A stretch of DNA of 64,000 nt from Bradyrhizobium genosp. L (lineage in GTDB: Bacteria > Pseudomonadota > Alphaproteobacteria > Rhizobiales > Xanthobacteraceae). The position numbers and the translations under genes are program-made. Shown piece by piece: positions 1-9,754 of the stretch (its first letter is position 1; every line of letters starts with the position of its first letter). The stretch spans positions 6,783,501 to 6,847,500 of the forward strand of contig NZ_CP061378.1 in the NCBI RefSeq assembly GCF_015624485.1, read 5' to 3'. The notes below the pieces were generated by a model, which worked only from the letters and a program-made list of their open reading frames with translations, was not told the DNA's origin and made no database searches.

Positions 1-84
1 CAGATCGATGCTGTTGCGCAGCGCGGCCGCAGGTTTTGTGCCTGATGTGACGACCGAGAGATCGAGGACGGAGAGCGGGATCAT
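1..84 (-). CDS. LLM-class flavin-dependent oxidoreductase, N-terminal fragment
   Basis: The minus strand from position 84 to the left edge gives 28 uninterrupted codons beginning MIPLSVLDLSVV and ending ALRNSIDL. Bacterial luciferase-like (LLM) monooxygenases of the YhbW type typically open with this IPLSVLDLS...ALRN(S/T)LDLA signature. The rest of the gene lies outside the window. The family uses reduced flavin to oxidise small substrates, but the substrate cannot be inferred. The fragment is short, so the call rests on the N-terminal signature alone. It is divergent from metF. Confidence 0.75.
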   Translation of the reverse strand, partial: MIPLSVLDLSVVTSGTKPAAALRNSIDL

Positions 85-482
85 GGCGCTCAACCTAGTG
101 GGGGCCAACGGGCCGACAAAGGCCCCGGCCGCGCAGATCAGGCCCGCGCCGGAACACCGCAGCCGATCGGCGGGCCGGTCGCGTCCGTTGGGATGAATTA
201 GGGCATTTCATATGGAAATCACACTGCCCACATTCCAGGCTCCAACGATAACCGCTTCGGCGAAATACCTTTTATCTATTATAACAATACTTTATATTAA
301 GCTGAGGCGCTCATGTATCCTGCCCACTTAGGTCGTCATAACGATCACTAGAAGCATATATTTGGCTGTATTGGGCAATTTCCCATATCCGATGGGCTGT
401 TTGATCCAGCCGATTTCGCTTATCTTACAACCTCCATACCCGGCCAGACGTCTGCCCACTCGTTGCGGAGCCCTTGCGTATC
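85..482. other. Intergenic region with an AT-rich patch upstream of metF
   Basis: This is the divergent space between the flavin oxidoreductase and metF. Positions about 205-420 are visibly much richer in A+T than the surrounding coding DNA, with TATTATAAC-like stretches near 275-300 that could be promoter -10 elements. I recognise no coding region and no known methionine-related riboswitch (SAM-II or SAH) here. The weak metF ribosome site GGAG is at about 467-470. Confidence 0.5.
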
Positions 483-1388
483 ATGACCGAGACCTTTTCT
501 CCCCTGCCGAACGGGCAGCGCGCGCCAAAGATCTCCTTCGAGTTCTTCCCGCCGAAGACCGAGGAGATGGAGCGCAATCTCTGGGACACCATCAACCGCC
601 TGGCGCCGCTGACCCCGAACTTCGTCTCGGTGACCTATGGCGCCGGCGGCTCGACCCGTGAGCGCACCCATTCGACGATCAGCCGCATCCTGCGCGAGAC
701 CGACCTGCTGCCGGCCGCGCATCTGACTTGCGTCGGCTCCTCGCGCGGAGAGATCGACGAGATCGTCGACCGCTACCACGAGGTCGGTGTCCGCCACATC
801 GTGGCGCTGCGCGGCGATCCGCCGGCCGGCATCGGCACGCCCTATTTCACCCATCCGGACGGCTACCAGAGCTCGGCCGAACTCGTCGCCGGGATCAAGA
901 GGCGCCACGCCGACATCGAGGTGTCGGTGTCCGCCTATCCCGAGAAGCATCCGGAAGCCGCCGACTTCGATGCCGACATCGACACCCTGCAAGCCAAGGT
1001 CGACGCCGGCGCCGATCGCGCGATTACGCAGGTATTCTTCGACAACGAGCTCTACTACCGCTACGTCGACCGCGTGCAGGCGCGCGGCATCGCGATTCCG
1101 ATCGTGCCGGGCATCATGCCGATGCACAATTTCAAGCAAGCGCGCAATTTCGTCACCCGCGCCGGCACCAGCGTGCCGGACTGGCTGGCGGAGAAATTCG
1201 ACGGCCTCGACAACGACGCCGAGACCCGCAAGCTGGTCGCGGCCACCGTCGCCGCCGGCCAGGTGCAAAAACTGTTCAAGCGCGGCGTCGACACTTTCCA
1301 CTTCTACACCATGAACCGCGCGGACCTGGTGTTCGCGATCAGCCATCTGCTCGGCATCCGGCCGAATGGCGCCCAGAAGGCTGCTTAG
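483..1388 (+). CDS. metF: 5,10-methylenetetrahydrofolate reductase
   Basis: MetF reduces 5,10-methylene-THF to 5-methyl-THF with FAD and NAD(P)H, supplying the methyl group that MetH passes to homocysteine. The 301-residue protein has the family size. It carries the early FEFFPPKT motif, with Glu20 matching the conserved catalytic glutamate, followed by TYGAGGST near residues 51-58 and a TIM-barrel pattern. An in-frame TTG nine bases upstream exists, but the ATG at 483 gives the usual family N-terminus (MTETFSPLPNGQRAPK). It lies 3 nt before metH on the same strand, so the two are almost certainly co-transcribed. Confidence 0.95.
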   Translation: MTETFSPLPNGQRAPKISFEFFPPKTEEMERNLWDTINRLAPLTPNFVSVTYGAGGSTRERTHSTISRILRETDLLPAAHLTCVGSSRGEIDEIVDRYHEVGVRHIVALRGDPPAGIGTPYFTHPDGYQSSAELVAGIKRRHADIEVSVSAYPEKHPEAADFDADIDTLQAKVDAGADRAITQVFFDNELYYRYVDRVQARGIAIPIVPGIMPMHNFKQARNFVTRAGTSVPDWLAEKFDGLDNDAETRKLVAATVAAGQVQKLFKRGVDTFHFYTMNRADLVFAISHLLGIRPNGAQKAA

Positions 1389-1391
1389 CTC

Positions 1392-4300
1392 ATGACAGTT
1401 CCGGTTTCTCCCAAGCGTTCCGCTTTGCTCGCGGCTGCCCGTGAGCGCATCCTGGTGCTCGACGGCGCCATGGGCACGATGATCCAGGGCCTGCAATATG
1501 ACGAAGCCGCCTTCCGCGGCGCGCGCTTTGCGGACTTCCATCGCGACATCAAGGGCAACAACGACCTCCTGATCCTGACCCAGCCCGAGGCGATCACCGA
1601 CATCCACGCCGCCTATCTGCGCGCCGGCGCCGACATCGTCGCGACCAACACCTTCTCCTCGACCTCGATCGCGCAGGCCGACTACGACATGTCGGACCTC
1701 GCCTATGAGCTGAACCTGCAAGGCGCGCGGCTCGCACGCGCCGCCGCGGAACGCGTGCGCGCCGAGGACGGCAGAGAGCGCTTCGTCGCCGGCGCGCTCG
1801 GCCCGACCAACCGCACCGCCTCGATCTCGCCCGACGTCTCCAATCCCGGCTATCGCGCGGTGACCTTCGACGACCTGCGCAAGGCCTATGGCGAGCAGGC
1901 CCGCGGCCTGCTCGACGGCGGCGCCGACCTGCTGCTGGTCGAGACCATCTTCGACACGCTGAACGCCAAGGCCGCGCTGTATGCGATCGCTGAAATCATC
2001 GAGGAGCGCGGCATCGACGTGCCCGTGATGATATCAGGCACCATCACCGACAAGTCCGGCCGCCTGCTCTCCGGCCAGTTGCCGGAAGCATTCTGGCATT
2101 CGGTGCGGCACGCGAAGCCGATCACGATCGGCTTCAACTGCGCGCTGGGCGCCGAAGACCTGCGCGCGCACATCGCCGATATCGGCCGCGTCGCCGATAC
2201 GCTGGTCTGCGCCTATCCGAACGCCGGCCTGCCCAACGAGTTCGGCCAGTATGACGAGACGCCGGAATTCATGGCGCGGCTGATCGGCGAGTTCGCCGCC
2301 GCCGGCCTCGTCAACATCGTCGGCGGCTGCTGCGGCACCACGCCGGACCATATCGCGGCAATCGCAAGCGCCGTCGCCCCCCACAAGCCGCGCGCCGTGC
2401 CCACAATCGAACCGCGGCTGAAGCTCTCCGGCCTCGAGCCGTTCACACTGACCGACGCCATTCCCTTCGTAAACGTCGGCGAGCGCACCAACGTCACGGG
2501 ATCGGCGCGCTTCCGCAAGCTGATCACGGCGGGCGACTACACTGCGGCGCTCCAGGTCGCGCGCGACCAGGTCGAGAACGGCGCCCAGGTGATCGACGTC
2601 AACATGGACGAGGGCCTGCTGGATTCGGAAGCCGCGATGGTGACGTTCCTCAACCTCGTCGCGGCCGAGCCGGACATCGCGCGTGTCCCCGTCATGGTGG
2701 ACTCCTCGAAATTCCACGTCATCGAGGCCGGCCTGAAGTGCATCCAGGGCAAGCCGATCGTGAACTCGATCTCGATGAAGGAAGGCGAAGAGAAATTCCT
2801 GCACGAGGCGACGATCGCCAAGCGCCACGGCGCCGCCGTGGTGGTGATGGCGTTCGACGAGGTCGGACAGGCCGACACGTTCAAGCGCAAGACCGAGATC
2901 TGCAAGCGCGCCTACGATCTCTTGGTCGAGCGGCTCGACTTTCCGCCGGAAGACATCATCTTCGATCCGAACATCTTCGCGATCGCGACCGGCCTCGAGG
3001 AGCACAACAATTACGGCGTCGACTTCATCGAGGCGACGCGCTGGATCCGGCAGAACCTGCCCGGCGCGCACATCTCGGGCGGCGTCTCCAATCTGTCGTT
3101 CTCGTTCCGCGGCAACGAGCCCGTGCGCGAGGCGATGCATTCGGTGTTCCTGTATTATGCCATCAAGGCCGGCATGGACATGGGCATCGTCAATGCCGGG
3201 CAGATGATCGTCTATGACGACATCGATCCGGAGCTGCGCCAAACTTGCGAGGACGTGATCCTCAACCGCGACCCGGCTGCGTCGGAGCGGCTGCTGGCGC
3301 TGGCGGAGAAGTTCCGCGGCAAGGAGAAGCAGACCAAGGAGGCCGATCTCGCCTGGCGCGAATGGCCGGTCGAGAAGCGGCTGTCCCACGCGCTGGTGCA
3401 CGGGATCACCGAGTTCATCGAGGCCGATACCGAAGCCGCGCGGCTCACGGTCGCGCGTCCGCTCAACGTGATCGAGGGGCCGCTGATGGCCGGCATGAAC
3501 GTGGTCGGCGACCTGTTCGGCGACGGCAAGATGTTCCTGCCCCAGGTGGTGAAGTCCGCCCGCGTGATGAAGCAGGCTGTCGCCTATCTGATGCCGTTCA
3601 TGGAGGAGGAGAAGGCGCGCAACCTCGCCAACGGCGTGACCGGCGACGGCCGCAACGCCGCCGGCAAGATCGTGCTCGCTACCGTGAAGGGCGACGTCCA
3701 CGATATCGGCAAGAACATCGTCGGCATCGTGCTCCAGTGCAACAATTTCGAGGTGATCGACCTCGGCGTGATGGTGCCCGCGAGCAAGATCATCGAGACC
3801 GCGAAGGCCGAGGGCGCCGACATCATCGGCCTGTCCGGCCTGATCACACCTTCGCTCGACGAGATGAGCTTCCTCGCCGGCGAGTTGGAGCGGCAGGGCA
3901 TGAACGTGCCGCTCCTGATCGGTGGCGCTACCACCAGCCGCGTGCATACGGCGGTGAAGATCGACCCGAACTACAAGAGCGGGCCGGTGGTGCACGTCAA
4001 CGACGCCAGCCGCGCGGTCGGCGTCGCCTCCTCGCTGCTGTCGACGGAGAAGAAGCAGGCCTACGCCGCCGAGGTGCGCGCCGAATACGCAAAAATCTCT
4101 GCGGCGCATTTCCGCGCCCAGGCCGACAAGAAGCGGCTGAAGCTCACCGATGCCCGCGCCAACAAGGTCGCGATCGACTTTGCCGCGAAGCCTCCGAAGC
4201 AGCCGGCCTTCTTCGGGCTGAGGAGTTTTGACGCCTACGATCTCGCCGAGCTCGCGGACTACATCGACTGGACGCCGTTCTTCCAGACCTGGGAATTGAC

Positions 4301-5249
4301 CGGCCGATACCCTGCGATCCTCGACGATCCCAAGATCGGCGAAGTCGCGCGCTCGCTTTATGCCGACGCGCGCAAGATGCTTGACACCATCATCGCGGAG
4401 AAGTGGTTCACGGCGCGGGCCACCATCGGGTTCTGGCCGGCGAATGCTGTTGGCGACGACATCGCGGTTTATGCCGACGAGACGCGGAAAGAGAGGATCG
4501 CGACCTTCCACACGCTGCGCCAGCAGCTCGAGAAGCGCGAAGGCCGCTTCAACGCCGCGCTGTCGGATTTCATCGCGCCGAAGGAGACGGGCGTGGCCGA
4601 CTATATCGGCGGCTTCGTCGTCACCGCCGGGATCGGCGAGGATGCGGTCGCTGACCGCTTCAAGAACGCCAATGACGACTACTCCTCGATCCTGTGCAAG
4701 GCGCTGGCGGATCGCCTCGCCGAAGCCTTCGCCGAGCGCATGCACCAGCGCGTGCGCAAGGAGTTTTGGGGCTACGCGCCGGACGAGCCGTGGACGTCGG
4801 ACGAGCTGATCCTCGAGAAATACGACGGCATCCGCCCCGCGCCCGGCTATCCAGCGCAGCCCGACCACACCGAGAAGCAGACGCTGTTTACGCTGCTCGA
4901 TGCTGAGGCGACCTCCGGCGTCAAGCTGACCGAGAGCTTTGCGATGTGGCCGGGCTCCTCGGTCTCCGGGCTGTACTTCTCGCATCCGGAGAGCTTCTAT
5001 TTCGGCGTCGGCAAGATCGAGCGCGACCAGGTCGAGGACTATTCCGCGCGCAAGCAAATGACGGTCGCCGAGATCGAGCGCTGGCTGGCACCGGTGCTGA
5101 ACTACATCCCGTCGCAGGACGGCACCAGGGATGTGGCGATCGCCCCGGCCGCGACGCCGGCCAACGACGTGGAATTGGCCTCGCATCCGCAGGGCTGCAC
5201 CTGCGCCGTGCATCTGGCGTGGCGCAAGAAGGCCGTGGGGGCGGGTTGA
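1392..5249 (+). CDS. metH: Cobalamin-dependent methionine synthase
   Basis: MetH transfers the methyl group of 5-methyl-THF through cobalamin to homocysteine. All modules of the full-length enzyme are present in 1285 residues. The homocysteine domain has zinc ligands Cys250 and Cys313-Cys314 (NCALG and GGCCGT). The pterin domain starts at about residue 355 ([13 protein letters not shown]). The cobalamin domain has DVHDIGKN with axial His770 and the following SGLITPS. The C-terminal reactivation domain binds S-adenosylmethionine. It is cytoplasmic, requires B12, and is coupled to metF by a 3-nt gap. Nothing is truncated. Confidence 0.97.
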   Translation: MTVPVSPKRSALLAAARERILVLDGAMGTMIQGLQYDEAAFRGARFADFHRDIKGNNDLLILTQPEAITDIHAAYLRAGADIVATNTFSSTSIAQADYDMSDLAYELNLQGARLARAAAERVRAEDGRERFVAGALGPTNRTASISPDVSNPGYRAVTFDDLRKAYGEQARGLLDGGADLLLVETIFDTLNAKAALYAIAEIIEERGIDVPVMISGTITDKSGRLLSGQLPEAFWHSVRHAKPITIGFNCALGAEDLRAHIADIGRVADTLVCAYPNAGLPNEFGQYDETPEFMARLIGEFAAAGLVNIVGGCCGTTPDHIAAIASAVAPHKPRAVPTIEPRLKLSGLEPFTLTDAIPFVNVGERTNVTGSARFRKLITAGDYTAALQVARDQVENGAQVIDVNMDEGLLDSEAAMVTFLNLVAAEPDIARVPVMVDSSKFHVIEAGLKCIQGKPIVNSISMKEGEEKFLHEATIAKRHGAAVVVMAFDEVGQADTFKRKTEICKRAYDLLVERLDFPPEDIIFDPNIFAIATGLEEHNNYGVDFIEATRWIRQNLPGAHISGGVSNLSFSFRGNEPVREAMHSVFLYYAIKAGMDMGIVNAGQMIVYDDIDPELRQTCEDVILNRDPAASERLLALAEKFRGKEKQTKEADLAWREWPVEKRLSHALVHGITEFIEADTEAARLTVARPLNVIEGPLMAGMNVVGDLFGDGKMFLPQVVKSARVMKQAVAYLMPFMEEEKARNLANGVTGDGRNAAGKIVLATVKGDVHDIGKNIVGIVLQCNNFEVIDLGVMVPASKIIETAKAEGADIIGLSGLITPSLDEMSFLAGELERQGMNVPLLIGGATTSRVHTAVKIDPNYKSGPVVHVNDASRAVGVASSLLSTEKKQAYAAEVRAEYAKISAAHFRAQADKKRLKLTDARANKVAIDFAAKPPKQPAFFGLRSFDAYDLAELADYIDWTPFFQTWELTGRYPAILDDPKIGEVARSLYADARKMLDTIIAEKWFTARATIGFWPANAVGDDIAVYADETRKERIATFHTLRQQLEKREGRFNAALSDFIAPKETGVADYIGGFVVTAGIGEDAVADRFKNANDDYSSILCKALADRLAEAFAERMHQRVRKEFWGYAPDEPWTSDELILEKYDGIRPAPGYPAQPDHTEKQTLFTLLDAEATSGVKLTESFAMWPGSSVSGLYFSHPESFYFGVGKIERDQVEDYSARKQMTVAEIERWLAPVLNYIPSQDGTRDVAIAPAATPANDVELASHPQGCTCAVHLAWRKKAVGAG

Positions 5250-5264
5250 GGCTCTCCAAGACGT

Positions 5265-5351
5265 GTCGTCGCCGGGCTTGACCCGGCGATCCATCTTCCA
5301 ACAAATCTTCTTGCAAGATCGATGGATGCCCGGGTCAAGCCCGGGCATGAC
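5265..5351. repeat. Interspersed inverted repeat, family A
   Basis: Two hairpin arms, GCCGGGCTTGACCCGGC-like on the left and GCCCGGGTCAAGCCCGGGC-like on the right, flank a short centre containing two facing GATCCATC / GATGGATG segments. The same unit recurs at 6832-6910 and 33645-33734. It fills the metH-GST gap, and the ribosome site of the GST begins just after it. Confidence 0.8.
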
Positions 5352-5367
5352 AAGTGGAGCGTGCCCC

Positions 5368-6027
5368 ATGCAGTTCTTCTCCTTCTGGCGATCGCTGGCG
5401 AGCTTTCGGGTGCGGATCGCACTCAATCTCAAGCAGGTGCCGGCCGAGGTGATCCATGTCGACATCGATGCCGACGCGCATCGCGCCGATGCCTATCGCA
5501 AGATCAATCCGCAGATGGCGCTGCCGGCGCTGGTGACCGACGACGGCACCGTGCTGTTCCAGTCGCTCGCGATCATCGACTACCTCGACGAGACCTATCC
5601 GCAGCCGCCGCTGCTGCCCCCCGATGCGCTCGGCCGCGCCCGGGTCCGCGGGCTGGCGCTGATCGTCGCCTGCGAAGGCCATCCGCTGTTGACGCCGCGG
5701 GTGCGGCGCTATCTCAACCGCGAGCTCGATCTGCGCGACGGCCAGCAGAGCGCCTGGTTCCGGCACTGGACGATCGAGGCACTGGCCGCGCTCGAAGGCC
5801 ACCTCGCCGGCCACAAGGCAACCGGGCAATTCTGCCACGGCGATACGCCGGGCCTTGCCGACATCTGCCTGGTCGGCCATGTCACGGCGGCGATCAACCA
5901 GCAGATCAGCCTGTCGCCCTGGCCGACGGTGAAGCGCATCCACGACACCGCGATGGCGCTGCCGGAGTTTGCGAAGGCCCATCCCCGTGTGCAACCCGAC
6001 ACGCCGGAGGCGATGCGGGTGAAGTAG
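5368..6027 (+). CDS. Zeta-class glutathione S-transferase / maleylacetoacetate (maleylpyruvate) isomerase family
   Basis: The 219-residue protein has an N-terminal thioredoxin-like GST domain and a C-terminal helical domain. Its start (FWRSLASFRVRIALNLK) matches the SSxxYRVRIALNLK signature of zeta-class enzymes that isomerise maleylacetoacetate or maleylpyruvate using glutathione. The MALPAL and FQSLAIIDYLDE motifs are standard. One serine of the usual SS pair is replaced by Leu, so catalytic competence is not certain. The ATG at 5368 has GGAG 9 nt upstream. It stands alone here, but the gentisate genes at 49-52 kb lack an adjacent isomerase, and this could be a candidate. Confidence 0.8.
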   Translation: MQFFSFWRSLASFRVRIALNLKQVPAEVIHVDIDADAHRADAYRKINPQMALPALVTDDGTVLFQSLAIIDYLDETYPQPPLLPPDALGRARVRGLALIVACEGHPLLTPRVRRYLNRELDLRDGQQSAWFRHWTIEALAALEGHLAGHKATGQFCHGDTPGLADICLVGHVTAAINQQISLSPWPTVKRIHDTAMALPEFAKAHPRVQPDTPEAMRVK

Positions 6028-6043
6028 GCAACACTCTCTATAT

Positions 6044-6165
6044 GTCGTCCCGGCGAAAGCCGGGACCCATAACCACAGAATTGTGTTGTTCGGGCAGGCT
6101 GTGGCTCCAGCGCTGCACCGCAATTGACATCAGTGGTTATGGGTCCCGGCTTTCGCCGGGACGAC
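6044..6165. repeat. Paired REP-like element, family B (copy 1)
   Basis: The left hairpin is GTCCCGGC-GAAA-GCCGGGAC and the right hairpin is its inverted counterpart with a TTTC loop. The flanking segments ccataaccac / gtggttatgg also face each other. The element lies in the convergent gap between two GST genes. Confidence 0.9.
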
Positions 6166-6193
6166 ATGGAATTTGTGGCGCGAGGTCGGCTCC

Positions 6194-6820
6194 CTACCCC
6201 TTCGGCGGCGCCAGCGGTTGCACGATCTCCTGGAACGGCGGCAGCGCCTCGCAACGCGCGGCGTGGGCCTTCAGCGCGCCATAACGGGCATCGAACAGAT
6301 GCGGATGCGCTTCGCCGGTGAAGCGCAGCGCGCAGGCGACCGCGATGTCGGCGTGGCCGATGCGATCGCGGAGCCAGTACGGCGTCGCGACCTGTGCGCG
6401 CTCCTTCTCCAGCACCGCGAGCACGCCCGATATCTGGGCCTCGCAGCGCTCGACCCACAGCTTGAGCTGCTCCTTGCGCAGCACCCGCTCGTAGATCAGG
6501 CTGACCGCCTTGTCGGCGAGCCCGGTCGCAAGCGAGATGATGCGCAAATGTCTGCGCCGCTCCGTGCCTGAGCGCGCGATCATCGCCCGCTCCGGCCCGA
6601 GCAGTTCGTCGAGATAATCCAGGATCGCGCCGCTTTCGATCAGCGCCTCGCCGTCATCCAGCACCAGTGCCGGCACCCGCCGCAGCGGATTATAGGCCGC
6701 GACCTGCTCGGCGTCGCCGAAGGTCGACCACGGCTTGTGCTCGAAGGGTAGCCCGTAAAGCCGCAGCGCGATCGCGGTGCGGCGGACAAAGGGTGAGTCG
6801 TATTGGCCGATCAGGAACAT
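6194..6820 (-). CDS. Glutathione S-transferase family protein
   Basis: This is a 208-residue GST-fold protein with N-terminal MFLIGQYDSPFVRRTAIALR, where Ser9 could be the glutathione-activating residue. RVPALVLDDG (the cis-Pro loop) and ESGAILDYLDE (glutathione-binding) follow, then an all-helical C-terminal domain. The start at 6820 was chosen because upstream in-frame codons run into a family A repeat. It probably conjugates glutathione to small electrophiles, and no specific substrate can be assigned. It is convergent with the zeta-class GST and separated from it by a family B repeat. Confidence 0.85.
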   Translation of the reverse strand: MFLIGQYDSPFVRRTAIALRLYGLPFEHKPWSTFGDAEQVAAYNPLRRVPALVLDDGEALIESGAILDYLDELLGPERAMIARSGTERRRHLRIISLATGLADKAVSLIYERVLRKEQLKLWVERCEAQISGVLAVLEKERAQVATPYWLRDRIGHADIAVACALRFTGEAHPHLFDARYGALKAHAARCEALPPFQEIVQPLAPPKG

Positions 6821-6831
6821 GTTTGCACACT

Positions 6832-6910
6832 CGTCATTGCCGGGCTCGACCCAGCAATCCATCGTTTCTTCCAGGATGGATGGATGCCCGGGTCAAGCCC
6901 GGGCACGACG
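6832..6910. repeat. Interspersed inverted repeat, family A
   Basis: This is the same architecture as 5265-5351, with slightly degenerate left arm (gctcgacccagcaatcc) and intact right arm (gcccgggtcaagcccgggc). It lies just upstream of the GST start. Confidence 0.8.
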
Positions 6911-6942
6911 ATACGATTGGCGGGTGGCGCTTTGCGCTATCC

Positions 6943-7046
6943 TAGAGCATGATCCGGAAAAGTGTGAAGCGGTTTTCCGAAAAGATCATGCTCAAACAAA
7001 GAGCTAAAGCGCGATGACGATTCAACCCAATCTCATCGCGCTTTAG
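6943..7046. repeat. Interspersed repeat, family C, full copy
   Basis: There are two successive hairpins. The outer stem of the first is GAGCATGATC...GATCATGCTC around GGAAAAGTGTGAAGCGGTTTTCC. The second is CTAAAGCGCGATGA...TCATCGCGCTTTAG. Near-identical full copies lie at 19003-19106 and 29640-29743. Confidence 0.9.
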
Positions 7047-7076
7047 ATGGGCCGCACCGCATTGCAACCGGGTGCG

Positions 7077-7700
7077 TCAGCATTTCGAAGTCGTTCTTGG
7101 CGACACCTGCTCGATCACCGGCACATGCTGCGCCACGTCGCGCGGCACTGAGCCGTCGAGCCGGGGATCATCCGCCACCTCGATCTGCCGACGGAACGCG
7201 CGGAAGCCCGAGCGCTGGTAGAATGCGACGGCGGAGGGATGATCGAAGGTGCAGGTGTGCACCCAGAAGCGACCGATGTGGTGCGACCAGGCGATCTCGA
7301 TCGCGCGGTTCATCAGGAAGCGGGCGGCGCCGGTGCCGATGAAGTTTGCGGTGACGCCGAAATAGACCAGCTCGCAGTTACCGGGCTCGTGGAAATCGAG
7401 CTCGAGCAGGCCTTCGTCGCGGCCGTCAACGACGAGGGTGTAGACTTCGATGCCATCAGCGTGGATGAGCGCAGCAAGTTCGGCGTCGTTCATACGCGCG
7501 CGGGAGAACCACAGCCATTCGTCACCGACGCGGCGGTAGAGTTCGCGGTACCAGGCGAGCGCGGGTGGATCGACACGGCGCAAGCCCCACGCGCCGGGCG
7601 GATCGTCGCGCCGTGGCGGGCGCGACGTCATTTCGAGATGGGTGACGACGGCGGCGATTTTACCTGATGGGACGTCGGAGTAGCCGTCGGGCAGCATCAT
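7077..7700 (-). CDS. GNAT-family N-acetyltransferase
   Basis: This protein of about 207 residues has the GNAT core. A substrate-side half comes first (WLWFSRARMNDAELAALI). An acetyl-CoA-binding segment follows (ELVYFGVTANFIGTGAARFLMNRAIE). The C-terminal signature is HPSAVAFYQRSGF, the typical GNAT beta5-alpha4 ending. The start at 7700 has AGGAA about 7 nt upstream; an alternative ATG at 7742 would add 14 residues. The acceptor is unknown. It reads leftward away from the glpK side and is separated from glpK by a family D repeat. Confidence 0.85.
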   Translation of the reverse strand: MMLPDGYSDVPSGKIAAVVTHLEMTSRPPRRDDPPGAWGLRRVDPPALAWYRELYRRVGDEWLWFSRARMNDAELAALIHADGIEVYTLVVDGRDEGLLELDFHEPGNCELVYFGVTANFIGTGAARFLMNRAIEIAWSHHIGRFWVHTCTFDHPSAVAFYQRSGFRAFRRQIEVADDPRLDGSVPRDVAQHVPVIEQVSPRTTSKC

Positions 7701-7849
7701 GTCGAGGTTCCTGTATCTGAGACCTTCCGACGGAGGGGGCATATTCCATCGAAAGGCAGCAATGGGAGCGAGCAAAGGGCCCGCCCCGTGTTCATGTTGT
7801 TCTCCCTGATGGTTGTTGTTGGTTATGCGACGTGTTCTGCCGCAAATTT

Positions 7850-7938
7850 GTAGAATGGGCAAAGGAGCGCAAGCGACGTGCCCACCATCCGCGCCGTGCT
7901 CGCGATGGTGGGCACGCTTGCGCTTTGCCCACCCTACG
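7850..7938. repeat. Interspersed inverted repeat, family D
   Basis: GTAG(G/A)(G/A)TGGGCAAAG on the left and its inverse CTTTGCCCACCCTAC on the right enclose facing GTGCCCACCAT / ATGGTGGGCAC segments. A second copy is at 13611-13697. This copy fills the gap between glpK and the acetyltransferase. Confidence 0.85.
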
Positions 7939-7963
7939 GTTCTGCGCGCGTCGCCCGCGCGCC

Positions 7964-9466
7964 CTATTCTCCCTCGTCGCTCGCGAGCACGCCCTTCACG
8001 GCGCGGGCCCAGCCGGCGAGCTTGCGGTCGCGCGTGGCCTGGCTCATCGCCGGGCGGAAGCGGTGCTCGAGCCGCCAATTGTCGGCGAACTTTGCCGGCT
8101 CTGGATAGACGCCCGCCTCGTAGCCGGCGAGATAGGCGGCGCCCAACGCCGTGGTCTCCTGGATCATCGGACGATCCACCGGCGCGTCGAGCAGATCGGC
8201 GAGGCGCTGCATGGTCCAGTCCGACGCCGTCATGCCGCCGTCGACGCGCAGCACGGTGTTGGCGGCGTTGGCCTCCGGCCAGTCGGTGCGCATCGCGGCC
8301 CAGAGATCGAAGGTCTGGTAGCAGACGCTCTCCAGGGTCGCATGCGCGATCTCGGCGGGGCCGGTGTTGCGGGTCAGCCCGATCAGCGCGCCGCGCACGC
8401 GCGGATTCCAGTACGGCGCGCCCATGCCGACGAAGGCCGGCACCAGGTAGACGCTCTGCATGCTGTCGGACTTGTCGGCAAGAGGTCCGGTCTCGGCGGC
8501 GTGCTTGATGATGCCGAGCCCGTCGCGCAGCCATTGCACGGCAGAGCCTGCGACGAAGATCGAGCCTTCCAGCGCGTAGGTGCGCTTGCCCGCGAGCTGA
8601 TAGGCGATGGTGGTGAGCAGCTTGTGCTTGGAGACCACCGGCGTGGTGCCGGTGTTGAGCAGCGCGAAGCAGCCGGTGCCGTAGGTCGACTTCATCATGC
8701 CCGGCTCGAAGCAGGCCTGGCCGATGACCGCGGCCTGCTGGTCGCCGGCGATGCCCGAGATCGCGATCGGGCCGCCGAACAGATCGGCGGTGCTCTCGCC
8801 GAAGCGCGCGGAGGAATCCTTCACCTCGGGCAGCATCGAGCGCGGCACGTGCAACAGTCTTGCGAGCTCGTCGTCCCATTCGCCGGTGTGGATGTTGAAC
8901 AACAGCGTGCGCGAGGCGTTGGTGGCATCGGTGGCGTGTACCCGTCCGCCGGTCAGCCGCCACAGCAAATAGCAGTCGACGGTGCCGAACAGCAGTTCGC
9001 CGCGCTCGGCACGCTCGCGGGCGCCCGGTACGTGGTCGAGGATCCAGGCGACTTTGGTGCCGGAGAAATAGGGATCGATGATCAGCCCGGTTTTCGCCGA
9101 GATCGCGGGCTCATGGCCCTCGGCCTTGAGTTTTGCGCAGACGTCGGCGGTGCGACGGTCCTGCCAGACGATGGCGCGGTGCACGGCCTGGCCGGTGGCG
9201 CGGTCCCACACCACGGTGGTCTCGCGCTGGTTGGTGATGCCGATCGCGGCGATGTCCCGCGCTTTGAGGCCGGCCTTCTCCAGCGCGTCACGGCACACCA
9301 TGATGGTCGAGGTCCAGATGTCCTCCGGCTCGTGCTCGACCCAGCCCGAGGCCGGGAAATGCTGCGGAAATTCCTGCTGCGCCACCGCGGCAATCGAGAT
9401 GTCACTGCGAAACACCATGGCGCGCGACGATGTGGTGCCCTGATCGATGGCCAGCACGAAAGACAT
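7964..9466 (-). CDS. glpK: Glycerol kinase
   Basis: GlpK phosphorylates glycerol to sn-glycerol-3-phosphate with ATP in the cytoplasm. The 500-residue protein has the family length and the FGGY hallmarks: [10 protein letters not shown] at residues 7-16, [40 protein letters not shown], and the late [20 protein letters not shown]. The start at 9466 has AGGGAAA upstream; a more distal in-frame start would add 16 residues that do not belong to the family. No glycerol facilitator or glpD lies nearby, so it appears to be a single-gene unit. Confidence 0.96.
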   Translation of the reverse strand: MSFVLAIDQGTTSSRAMVFRSDISIAAVAQQEFPQHFPASGWVEHEPEDIWTSTIMVCRDALEKAGLKARDIAAIGITNQRETTVVWDRATGQAVHRAIVWQDRRTADVCAKLKAEGHEPAISAKTGLIIDPYFSGTKVAWILDHVPGARERAERGELLFGTVDCYLLWRLTGGRVHATDATNASRTLLFNIHTGEWDDELARLLHVPRSMLPEVKDSSARFGESTADLFGGPIAISGIAGDQQAAVIGQACFEPGMMKSTYGTGCFALLNTGTTPVVSKHKLLTTIAYQLAGKRTYALEGSIFVAGSAVQWLRDGLGIIKHAAETGPLADKSDSMQSVYLVPAFVGMGAPYWNPRVRGALIGLTRNTGPAEIAHATLESVCYQTFDLWAAMRTDWPEANAANTVLRVDGGMTASDWTMQRLADLLDAPVDRPMIQETTALGAAYLAGYEAGVYPEPAKFADNWRLEHRFRPAMSQATRDRKLAGWARAVKGVLASDEGE

Positions 9467-9604
9467 GAGCGTTTCCCTAAAACTTCGTCCCGATGGGGAT
9501 TGTGTCGACGCCAAAGGGAGCGGATTAGCGCGGGGACGTCAAGCTTGACCCGTCATTCTGAGAAGATGTGAATGCATGATTCTCGATGACGCAACATACT
9601 CGAT

Positions 9605-9726
9605 GTCGTCCCTGCGAAAGCAGGGACCCATACTCCGCAGCGGGCGTTGTGAAAGGGACTCGTCGTCCCGGTGGTGCGCAACTATGAAATTCGGTGGTTA
9701 TGGGTCCCTGCTTTCGCAGGGACGAC
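9605..9726. repeat. Paired REP-like element, family B (copy 2, variant stem)
   Basis: Same layout as the other B copies, but both hairpins read GTCCCTGC-GAAA-GCAGGGAC (or its inverse). Each stem therefore carries a matched T:A change in place of the G:C pair of the common form. It lies upstream of glpK and downstream of the SGNH gene. Confidence 0.9.
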
Positions 9727-9754
9727 ACTGAATGTGCGGTCGCAAAAGGCCCGC

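Noticed and set aside
85..482. Methionine-related riboswitch upstream of metF
   Set aside because: I could not match SAM-II or SAH aptamer conserved cores; only an AT-rich tract is visible.
2034..5465. Very long open frame antisense to metH
   Set aside because: It mirrors metH, has Asp/Arg/Val/Leu-rich shadow composition typical of high-GC antisense frames, and matches no family.
7701..8963. Long N-terminal extension of the GNAT frame into glpK
   Set aside because: It is antisense-frame shadow of glycerol kinase without domain similarity; a good ribosome site exists at the shorter start.
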